Source: Amoebophrya sp. AT5.2 (Eukaryota; Sar; Dinophyceae; Syndiniales; Amoebophryaceae). From it: a DNA stretch of 24,161 nt. Both the position numbers and the translations under genes were made by a program. Below, piece by piece: positions 8,782 to 17,722 of this stretch (the first letter of the stretch is position 1; each line of letters opens with the position of its first letter). The stretch is from assembly GCA_005223375.1 (NCBI GenBank), contig RXOD01004318.1:1-24161 (forward strand). The letters are read 5' to 3'. The notes beneath the pieces are model-generated. The model was not told the DNA's origin and did no database searches. It was given only the letters and a program-made list of their open reading frames with translations.

Positions 8782-11700
8782 ATGGGCGGTTTCCGTTCTC
8801 CTCGGCGCCGTTCGCGGTCGCCCGACCGGCGTTATGGTCGGTCGCGTGGGCGCGATCGCCGCCAGAATTCCCGAGGAAGGGGAGGAAACGGGGGAAGCAA
8901 TAATTATCCACCTCGCTCTCCGCACCACCATCGAGACCAACAACTGCGAGACCGAGACCATCATCGGAGCGGGCGCGAGGACCAGCATCGGGACCATCGC
9001 GGCGGTGGGATTGCAGAGGCCGCGGCGGGGCCCTACGGTATCTACCCGACGAGGCCGACCTCGTCCGTCACGAACGGCAACTCCCATTACCGCGGTGCCG
9101 CTCCGCCGCCCGGGCCTTCTGGAGCTCCTTCGACCCGGGCTGGGGGGCCTGGTGCCGCAGGGGATAATTCTTGGGATAACTTTCGTCCCCCGAGGCCAGC
9201 GAACTTCGTGCCGGGGTCGGTGCGCAAAATGGAAGACAACTACGACCCCAAGTACGCCCAGGGAAGGCCAAACTCGCTGCGGATGCTGGTTCCAGAATCG
9301 GCCTACAAACCGATCATCGGGGTGAAGGGAGCGAACGTAAAATCCATCGGCCAGCAATACGGCGTCTTCCTCAACGTCAGCGACAGACCTTTCGTCTCGC
9401 AAGAGAACTGCACAGACCACATCGTCTCCATCTCCACAAGGCTGCAGGTACCTAGGTAGTACTCTTGCTCCATATCGGCATCATGGTATTAAGTACAAGT
9501 ACTTCGCTCGACTGATGAAGCTGTTCGCTCTTGTCTTGTCGATGGAGTGGTTGGCTTAATGTTAATGTTAATTTAGATAGTTGCTATATGAATATGCTTT
9601 AGCTTTGTTGAGTACAGTAGGTCCCCTCGGATTAGGAACCCTTCCGACGGAGGTTGTAATAAATTGTATTCAGCTTTTGTATAACATAGAACAAGCGGCC
9701 CCCGCTTCATCTAAGAAAAGAAAACAAGCGAAGAAATTCTCACAACAAACTCTGGACAGGCAGCAGGATACGTCCACGCGATTGATCAGTGTGCGGACGC
9801 CATGAAGGCGGTGATGGAGCTCGCGTTTCCGAGCCAGGCGGGGCAGGACCCGGAGACGCGCGTTTACAAGGTCATCCTGTTGATGCCACAACGGTTCATG
9901 GGCCTCGTCGTGGGACCGGGAGGTGCGCGGGTGAAATACATGCGGGCCGCATGGGAGCTGGGCATCGATACCTCCAACGCGGACGGAGTTCCCGCTGTCG
10001 GACAAGGATCCTCGCGTACTTTTTTTAGCTTGTTAATATTTCATCGCGACTACGACGAGGATGAGGAAGAGAAAGAGAAATTAAAACATAGGATACTGCT
10101 ACTTTCCGCTACTCGTAGTAGTTGTACAACTACATCCACAGAAGTTGCCACCAGAGAAGTCCATACAGATACACAAAAAATGCCGATCGCAGGTGGTCTT
10201 CGCAGCGATTTCACGTACAAGCAATACGATGGCGAGCTGGTTTTGACCGGGCGGATGCGGAACATCATGGAGGTAGCGAACCTCCTGAACGACGTGCTGC
10301 AGGTCTACTACGACCACGTCCCCGATAATATGTCAGGACCACGTGGTAAATAGGGGATAGATGAAAGTGGGGGCGGGGGGAGGTTCGGGGATACAGCGTC
10401 GGGACGTGAGCCATTGGGAGGCCAGGGGAGGCTATGTAGCGGTGGAGGGCCACTCACCACAGGCCACGAGACAGGGTAGAATATGGGTGCTTGAAGCAGG
10501 GCAGAATATGGCGCCGCCCTAGGGTTGCGATTTATTTCCAGCTGCATGTTGGAGCTGCAGGGCTGTGGGCGCCAGTAGTCCTGCAGACCGCTGATCGCCG
10601 GTTTTCTGCTCCTACTGCCAGCCTTTTCCTAGTACAGCCAAAGGGATCCCCGAAGAGACCCCCCCAAAAAAATTCACTTACAACTTGCTTACTTACCACC
10701 TGGCCCCACCACAGAGAAGCCGCAGAAGGAGCTGCAGCAGCGGGACCAAATCAACGACAAAGCGAACCGCCTCAAGTTTGAGGCCTCCAGCGGCAAGGAC
10801 GTACAAAAAACAAAAATCAACCGGGAGTTTTTCGATTGGGCTAAGCAGGCTCCTAAGGGTCCGCAGAATTGCAACAACTCTAACTGGAAGTCCGGCGGAA
10901 CTGGTGGCGGAGCTGGTGTCAGCGGTGGATCTCGATACAACCTGTCGACCGTTGGGGAAGACGCCGCTGCTGCAGAACCAGGTCCTGAAGGTTCAAAGCC
11001 AGGCTCTGCTGCTTCTGCTGGTGCAGGAAGCGGCGCAGGTTCGGGGGCGGGGGCTTCTTCTAGTACCGACGAAGGCAAGGCTAAGACAGCGGGCCAGCTT
11101 CCAGGCCGCGGCGCAGATAATTCTGAAGTGGTGGACGGGGTGGAGGAAATCGAACCAAGCCCGTCTAGTGCGGATCCGGATGAGAATGGCAAAAACCTCG
11201 ACGAGTCGCTGCCTTCCTCCACCGGCGCCCGGCCCAAGAAGATGCTAAACCGACCGCCGCCAAAGGGCGCCTCGTCCGATGAAGAAGAAGACGCCGCCGG
11301 AGCCGCGGGGAGGGCGATGAATGAAAATGAAAAACCGCCGAGCGCGAAGATGAACAAGAACGACAAGAAAACAACGACACTGAAGCGGAAAGCTAGCAAC
11401 AACGACGATCAGGATCAGGATATTAACGACGATGAAGAAGAAGCTAAGCCAAGCGCGGAAGCGGATCCCAGCGATGCCGATGCAGCGCACCCACACGACC
11501 ACGACGGAAGCAACGTATTCGCGCAGAACACGGGCAGCGGCGCCTCGAAAGAGGGCGGCACTGGATCCTGCACACCGGAATACAACAACACTACCTACGG
11601 CGAGGACCATAACCGCGACTCAGATGGCGCGAGCGCTGGCGGCGGAGCGCCGCGAGAAAAAAACAAGAACAAGCGCGCGAAGCGGTCTCGGAGTCGGTCG

Positions 11701-12748
11701 GACAGTCGATCGCCGGCCGCGGATGCGGACGCGGATGCAGATCTCCAAGAAGAACAGGAGGAGGAAAGCGTGCGGATCGCGCCGGCGGTGTCTACTTGTT
11801 CCGCGGGAAACCCATTCGCAGGTGACGCGATCGGATCTGTCATGATGGAGGATTTTGGAGACGAGCAAATCGGAGACGAAGAGCAGCTGGAAGACGCAGC
11901 GGAAAAGATGTCGAAAAATGGGGACGACGAAGGCGGCCGGTCTCCGGTACCTCCACCTCGGTCTCCGCGATGCACGGAAGATGACACCATGCCGCAACGC
12001 GTGGAGGACGAGGTACTCCAAATTATGGGTGTATCTGTCAGTATTGATGTCAATCAAGTACAAGTAAAAAAAGTCAATGTCATCAATCAAAATCAATCTT
12101 TCTCGCACTCCTCGGCCTCGTCGAGTCGTCGACATTTTCATCTTGAAGAGCGAGTACGAGTAGATGAACTACGACTGAAACTGAAAGTGAGAACCTTTAT
12201 CATAACAGTCCGACGACAAGAAGAAGAAGCGGCCTGGCGAGGACGATGATCGCCGCGGAGGTGATCGTCGCAGTCGCGCCGGGCGTCGCGGCCGCCGTTC
12301 TTCGCGTGAGCGCTCGGGATTGAAGGCGGCTCCTGCTCCGCCTCCGCCCCTGTCTCGGTTCGAAACCGCGACTACTCCCCGCAGCCACGCGCCGTTGGCG
12401 CGAAAGCCGGGTCCCCCGCCGCGCGGGTGGAAGCAGACGAAGAATCCGACTCCGGTGTCCTTTCTCACCGACATGCCGCTGGGGGAGCAGAAGATTCGGA
12501 ACGGCATGCTGCGACTTCCGGACGTGGTGAAGAACAAGTTCTATTTCGGCTCGACGTCTTTGCCGCGGGAGCATTTCCTGCACCCGGACGGGTTTTTCCT
12601 GACGGACTTGAACTACCGCATTCGCGACCTGGGGAAAGTGGAATACGTGCGAACCGACGACTACAAGGTGGAGGTGAAGGCGACGGAAGGGATTCTGCCC
12701 TACGTGCTGGCGCAGCTGCTGGAACGCTTCCGGCTGGTGCTGTCGTGA
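8782..12748 (+). CDS. Two-KH-domain RNA-binding protein with RS/RG-rich N-terminus
   Basis: Five exons (8782-9447, 9760-10015, 10193-10345, 10715-12012, 12209-12748) join with matching phases (0, 1, 1, 0) into 970 residues. Residues 1-60 are RS- and RG-rich, as in splicing and mRNP proteins; about 60-160 are Gly/Pro-rich. KH domain 1 starts near 166 and carries PIIGVKGANVKSI, with a GVKG loop in the usual GxxG place. KH domain 2 (about 260-355) carries MGLVVGPGGARVKYM with a GPGG loop. KH domains bind short single-stranded RNA or DNA through this loop. About 360-790 is disordered, with acidic Asp/Glu runs, Lys/Arg patches and another RS stretch. The last 100 residues, from about VSFLTDMPLGEQKIRNGMLR, look folded but are not recognised. 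A nuclear role in mRNA processing is inference. The start is the first ATG, after an in-frame spacer. Confidence 0.85.
9448..9759 (+). other. Intron, phase 0, inside KH domain 1
   Basis: A 312-nt AT-rich intron with donor CAG|GTACCTAG and acceptor TCTGGACAG. The downstream exon resumes the KH helix with AAGYVHAIDQCADAMKAVME. Confidence 0.75.
10016..10192 (+). other. Intron, phase 1, multiple of three and free of stops, inside KH domain 2
   Basis: A 177-nt segment with donor CGC|GTACTTTT and acceptor CCGATCGCAG. It is T-rich at its 5' end and purine-rich later. Removing it brings the KH2 halves together (GVPAVGQGSS then RGLRSDFTYKQYDG). Because it is 59 codons long and open, the gene can also be read straight through it. 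Confidence 0.7.
10346..10714 (+). other. G-rich intron, phase 1
   Basis: A 369-nt intron with donor GTG|GTAAATAG and acceptor CCCCACCACAG. It is unusually G-rich over its first half. It holds a 15-bp direct repeat with one mismatch (10472-10486 and 10497-10511, CAGGG-T/C-AGAATATGG) and a G-run cluster described separately. Joining the flanks restores an open frame through GPRE-KPQKELQQRDQ. Confidence 0.75.
10353..10390 (+). promoter_or_regulatory. G-quadruplex-type motif next to a splice donor
   Basis: Four G-runs of at least four (10353-10356, 10369-10373, 10375-10380, 10387-10390) are separated by 12, 1 and 6 bases on the transcribed-sense strand. The first run starts seven bases after the donor of the 10346 intron. 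Folding and any effect on splicing are inference. Confidence 0.5.
12013..12208 (+). other. Intron, phase 0
   Basis: A 196-nt intron with donor GAG|GTACTCCA and acceptor TTATCATAACAG. The next exon opens with SDDKKKKRPGEDDDRRGGDR, matching the charged style of the previous exon. Confidence 0.75.
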
Positions 12749-12787
12749 AGCATTCCAGCAGCTGCTGGAGCGTTCCGCTTCCGGCTT
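12712..12787 (+). repeat. Imperfect direct repeat across the KH gene's stop codon
   Basis: The coding end at 12712-12735 (GCAGCTGCTGGAACG then CTTCCGGCT) recurs at 12758-12786 just after the TGA stop, with one substitution and a 6-base insertion. The offset is about 46 bases. Confidence 0.7.
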
Positions 12788-13812
12788 GAGTGACCGAAGC
12801 AGGACCCAGAGGACGGACCGATGAGCGACGCGAAAAGCGAGAATTTAAACTTCTGCATGTAGTTGATTAAATTGAAGGAACACGTCGTGACCTCCTAGTT
12901 TTTTAGAAGGTCTACTTTCTGAAGATGGGTCGGGTCTTTAGCTCTACCGTACGATCGTCCTCCCTTTCTCGCGATATGGATATGGAGTTCGAGTTTGGTG
13001 CCCGTGTCTTGTCGTGGTAGCTGCAGATGATTTGCTAACCATCGAGCCGCGGCGGAAATGTACTTTAGACCGCCGTGGACACGCACCTGCTGAGAACCAT
13101 TGTCTTCTTACACCTAACGAAAACGATAAATGGCAATCGAAACGCAACGACGCGCATCAAGAAGGCGCTGCCAGGCTTATATGTTAGAGCTGAAGAAGCC
13201 GGAGCCAGGATGAGAACGAAAACTACTCTTCTTGATGACGAGGAAAAGCAAAAGCTTGAGTTGTACTCTTACGAGGAAGAACACTGTGATAGTTGGCCTT
13301 GCTTCGGGACTCTGTATTTTTTTTTTCGGCGAAGTGGCATTCTGCTCTGTTCCTGTTGGTTCCAAAAATAATCGTGCGAGCCTGTGATGACGACACTGAC
13401 TCTGACAGGCTCAACCGCAGAAACGGTCTGTCTTTATACTTGTTCTTCGTGAGGATGCCGTCTTCGTGCAAGAGCACGCGCAAAAAAAAGTAACTTCCCC
13501 GCGAATTCAGCTTAAGTATAAAGAAAAAAAGAGTAAGAATTTCTAGAAGTGCTGCTATTCCTGGCGCGGGTCTCGGTTACTGAACTGATTTCCAGTATAA
13601 TAAAAAGCACGAGGACGCGGACCACACCATCCGTTGCTGGAAGAGAAAGAACAAACGTGAACGGGGTAAATCGAAGGCGGGATGATTACAAGAACAACAA
13701 AAAGAGAAAGACCATGACGAACTATAAAAAGCAGGCGAAGATGGTCATTCTGATCAGAAATCTTCAATTCGCGACGGACGCGTGATCTACTAGACTTCAG
13801 AGCACGGCCGCC
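12749..13812. other. Spacer without a recognisable gene
   Basis: About one kilobase with short ORFs on both strands (for example 13075-13371 and 13549-13785) rich in Lys, Arg and Thr and lacking any domain. A pure T run lies near 13317-13326. The right end becomes a strong initiation context at 13813. Confidence 0.5.
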
Positions 13813-13835
13813 ATGGCCACTTCCGCTTTGTCTCA
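13813..13835 (+). CDS. Candidate tiny first exon of the SET-MYND gene
   Basis: GCCGCCATGG at 13807-13816 is a textbook strong start context for eukaryotes, followed by codons for MATSALS and then a GTAAGT donor at 13836 in phase 2. Two acceptors downstream match this phase: AG at 14282, which leads into MTSPSEHS, and AG at 14306, which leads into LGLAASPVK. If not used, translation would begin at the ATG at 14284. Confidence 0.4.
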
Positions 13836-13922
13836 GTAAGTACTTGAAGAAAAAGAAGAAGAACTCGCTCCTGCATGATCATGATGGATCAAAATATATT
13901 TCGTGATGTCTCTGTTCTATAT

Positions 13923-13958
13923 TATAAAGTGAGTCTGTAGTATAAAGTGAGTCTGTAG
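13923..13958. repeat. Two perfect tandem copies of an 18-bp unit
   Basis: TATAAAGTGAGTCTGTAG occurs at 13923-13940 and again at 13941-13958. It lies in the putative first intron, or the leader, of the SET-MYND gene. Confidence 0.9.
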
Positions 13959-14283
13959 TCGTAGTGTTTAGTGTATGCACATGCTCATGCAGGGTAAGTA
14001 GAAAGTGGAGCCCCAGTATTAAAACCCCCTTGATCATGCGAAACCGAATGTAACCGCTCGCCACATACAGCAGGCGCACATACACTTGGGCACAAGGACA
14101 AGCACAGCCACAACGAGCATTACTTAGAAGTAGAAGGACGTACAGCAGAAAAGCGTCTTCGCTTCGCTGGTGGAAAAAATTTCGTCTCTAAAAATAAATA
14201 CCCAGCAAGCTACATCTGAATGTTCTACTCGCGCCAGCGCACCATTGTTTCTTTGCTCCCGGTCCGCTACGCCGCCGCAAAGA

Positions 14284-16812
14284 ATGACATCCCCATCTGA
14301 GCACAGCCTGGGCCTCGCCGCTTCCCCGGTCAAATCGGCCGCCTTTGCCGTGAAAGTTCCGGACAAACAGTTCGGATTCCGCTTGCGCGCAACCCGCGAC
14401 TTTGAGGTTGGCGAAGTTGTCCTGCGCGAGGCGCCCCTGATTCTCGGAGTGCACTGGCCGACGCACTGTGTGGGGTGTGGAAAGGACGTTTCATCTGCTG
14501 CGAGAAGTGACATTGATGTGGCCGAGGAGCCGTGCGGCGGTTGCGAGCACGCGCGTTTCTGTTCTAGCGAATGTGCGTACGAGAACGAGGACGAAACCCA
14601 TGCCTTCGAGTGCGCCTACTGGTCGGCGATGAACGACTCGCCGGTGTCGGCCGAGGAATGTCTACTCATCCGCACCCTCGGCCTGAAAGATCCGCAGAAA
14701 ATCCAGAAGTTTCTGTCCCAGGAGGCGCACGGACTTGAGGCGATAGACCCGCCACCTCCGCTCCCGGCAGGACGACCAAGAAGAGGTGACCGATGGAGCG
14801 CCAAGGGCAGCGACGCCAAAGAAGATGGAGAAGAACTTGAACTAGGTCCACCTGCAGCTGGAGCTGGTGTCGGAGGTGGCGTGGTGCATCCTGACGAGAT
14901 TCTGACTCCTGCGCGACGGACGTATTTGCGGGAGGTGGTCGCGGCCGGCTTGCAACGAGCCGGCCTGGCGCGGCAGGTTTTGCAGCACTGGAGTTTCGGG
15001 GAGTCGCAGTCGATCGCGGCGTGCATTCTCGCCGTCTGGTCGCGGCTCCACATCAACCACTTCTGTAGGAAAGGGGTTGCTGGTCGTGCAGCAGCTAATT
15101 GGGGCGGAACGGGAAATACGTATAAAAAGTAGTATTGACTGTAAGTATTAAGCAACATCAAGCAATAGCAATGGCCAATGTAGTGTAGCGGGTTATTTGG
15201 AGCGATGGCGAAGCACCCTCGCGTTTATACGTGACAGCCACAGCTACACTTCATCTAGAATTCTCCTTGTGTGAAAGAAACCTTCGTCCCGTGGGCGCGG
15301 ATTCAGGTTCTTTCGTGGGCAAATCTAAAGTATCTGACGCGAATACGGCCAGGGCCGCCGCATTTCGCTATAATAGCAGTAGTAGTTGACGTTCTTGACC
15401 TGTTAGCAGGAGCGACCCCTTTCATATTCTGCGTGTCGGGCCACAAAAGGGTGGGCGACACGGTCGCTGGCGTGTTCGTGGACATGGCGTTACTGGAACA
15501 CAGCTGTCGCCCGAACTGCGACCGCGTCTTCCTGGGGACGGAAGAAGAAGGAGCTGCAGCAGGTGGAAGCTGCACCCCGAGCCCCAGGGGCACCACGACG
15601 CGGTCTGCGTCGACTTTTACTCATCCGTTTGGCACGGCCGAGGTGCGCGCTATAACCCCGATTAAGAAGGGGGAGTTCCTGAGCCACAGCTACTATCCGG
15701 CGAACTGGCCGACGCTGGAGCGCTGGCAGCGGCTGCGGGTCGGAAAATGCATCACGAGATGCGGCTGCGCGAAGTGCAGGGAGACATTCTACTTTGCGGG
15801 CGGTCGCCCCGATGATGCGTCGAATAATTGCCAAACCGACCTTCAGAAAGCAACACTTGGAATACACTACAAGTTGACGGCGCTGCAGCAGCAAGCCATG
15901 GCCGACGAATTGACGACTTCTTCGGCCGGGGATGCGACTTCATCTGTGTGGATGGTCTTGTCCGATCAAATTCGGGTCTTGCTAGAGAAAGAATTTCTGC
16001 CCGCCTTCGCTGCAACGACAAAGAACAAAAAGGACGGGATCGCCGAACAAGCCATATGCACGAGAACCACGAGGACGACGCCGAACGATGCCGTGGGTGG
16101 CGTGCTTTCTGAGAAAGACGTGGCCCTGCTCAAATACTTTCGGATATTCGCGGTCCGTGGTGTTGATGGTGCGGCCAACTACCATCAAGATCAAGAAGAA
16201 GAAGAGACGTGTCTGCTAGACGGCGCAGAAGCGGCTGGTAGTACCGGAGAGGGAATGCGAATGTCGACGGACGTCGACCACGACCGCTCATTGAATTTCA
16301 GCGAACACGAGCAGATGGCTCGGCTCTGCTGCACGGAGCTGCTTGTCCCCCTGTACGCACTTATCGCGCGCGTCGTGTCCGCAATTGTCGGCAGCTGTGT
16401 CGAGGAGGCGGTATTAGGCTCGAGAAAAGACCCAGAAACACACGTCGAGGACCAACACGCCACGAGCACGAACTGGTGCAATCTCTCGTCGCTGCGTGAC
16501 CACGCCGATTTCCTCCGCAAGCTCACAACAAGAGCGCTGGAAATCTCCGATCTGCCTTCACACCACTTGATCCGGGCACACTTGAGAGCGCTTCGCGCCA
16601 ACGCACATCTGATTGGATTAGCGGTCCGGACAAAAATCGCACGGAATGAATGCGATGACGGTGGGGGCGATAATTTCTTGACGAGTGTCGGAAATCTGTC
16701 TTTCGCAACATACGTGGCAGACGCCGCGTTTGCAGAAAAAGTGTACTCCATCTACAACTACCCAAGCGACAAAACGAACGACAACGACGAAAGCGATGAT
16801 GACGATAATTGA
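14284..16812 (+). CDS. SET-MYND (SMYD-like) protein lysine methyltransferase
   Basis: Exons 14284-15064 and 15407-16812 join in phase 1 into 728 residues (736 if the 13813 exon is used). The order is that of the SMYD family: an N-terminal SET part (FGFRLRATRDFEVGEVVLRE, about 30-55), then a MYND zinc finger with all eight ligands visible (C62, C65, C84, C87, C93, C97, H106, C110). A Gly/Glu-rich insert is followed by the SET core, with LLEHSCRPNC at about 289-298, and SHSYY before a post-SET Cys cluster (C-ITR-CGCAKC). A helical C-terminal region completes the fold. The family moves a methyl group from S-adenosylmethionine to lysines of histones or other proteins. Two points are odd: Glu291 stands where SMYD proteins have Asn in the NHSC motif, and the N-terminal GxG is only partly kept. 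Activity is therefore uncertain, while family membership is firm. Confidence 0.9.
15065..15406 (+). other. Intron, phase 1, inside the SET domain
   Basis: A 342-nt intron with donor TTCT|GTAGGAAA and acceptor ACCTGTTAG. The join rebuilds WSRLHINHF-SGATPFIF ahead of the SET core. The competing AG three bases later would create a stop codon, which supports the chosen acceptor. Confidence 0.75.
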
Positions 16813-17722
16813 AGCCAGAAGTGGCAGTGTTGCTGCTTTTGAATTTTCACTTTCACAGAATGGATATCAGAACGAACAAGAGTAACAGCATGAGGAAGTG
16901 CACAGACACTGATCCTGATTTTGGATCTGATGCTGTTGCTGATCATGTCTCGCAATAAAATTTCCGCGCAGAAGCAGCTACGCCTTCAACATCAAAATGA
17001 AAATCTTGGTCGTGCTTAATAATATCCGGGAGAGCATCAAGTAGAAGGTGAAGGAGGTAGACGTAGAAAAGCCCAGTATTACCACTGGTCCAGGTGGGAG
17101 GTACTAATAAATCGACTTACTTTCATGCCTAGCCCTTTGTATATTTGGTCTCCCAATGTTGAGTTGCCCGCTGTTGGTTCAATTTGAGTAGTTCGTCGCC
17201 GGTGGCGTACTCGTACTCGTTCGCATCACTTCGCCGGTGAGCTTATGATAGAGCTTGAGAGACCGCGAGGAGCTGGCGCAGGCGCTTCGTGCTGATAATA
17301 ACGTCTGGGGACAGAAGTAGCGGGGTCAATTCTTCGCTGCAGCACGCGCATACCGATACCCGTGCTGTCGTGGCGATTTCCCGTGTCGTGGATCTGGATC
17401 GGCGTCGGCGACGAGTCCTTCTGCTTTATAGCGAGTTACTTCTTTGTAGTCAACAAGATCAAGGGCCGCGTCTTCGTCTATCTCTATCATTATCGTCGTT
17501 CGTGGTCTACAACTTCTAGTACCGTGCTTTCGTTATTGTGGGAGGGATCCAGTTCCAGTCTCGGCGTCGGCGCTGAAATCGTGAAGGTTGGCAGGTCGCG
17601 GAGCTTGAGCGTTCTATTTGTACGTAGTTGTTTGACTCAAAAATACTGAAGAAGTTCGCGCTGTTGTGCGGAAGTAGGGCGGCAGCGGCTGGCCCGTAGT
17701 GATAGTAGTTGTCAAAAGCAAG
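16813..17722. other. Spacer without a recognisable gene
   Basis: About 900 bases of mixed composition. Short ORFs on both strands (for example 17289-17519 and 17362-17649) resemble no protein. I looked for tRNA A and B boxes and spliced-leader-like sequence here and found none. Confidence 0.5.

Noticed and set aside
8770..9420. 216-codon open frame on the - strand
   Set aside because: Antisense shadow of the KH gene's first exon, whose + strand shows a true KH motif.
10689..11402. 237-codon open frame on the - strand
   Set aside because: Mirror of the Ala/Gly/Ser/Asp-rich KH-gene exon, with Phe/Ser runs arising from reversed acidic codons.
13075..13785. Two short + strand ORFs in the spacer before the methyltransferase
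   Set aside because: Composition is Thr/Lys/Arg-heavy and irregular, with no start context or splice partners.
16191..16751. 186-codon open frame on the - strand
   Set aside because: Antisense to the SET-MYND gene's C-terminal region, with no recognisable features.
17160..17215. tRNA-like GGTTCAA box
   Set aside because: No matching A box or cloverleaf stems around it.
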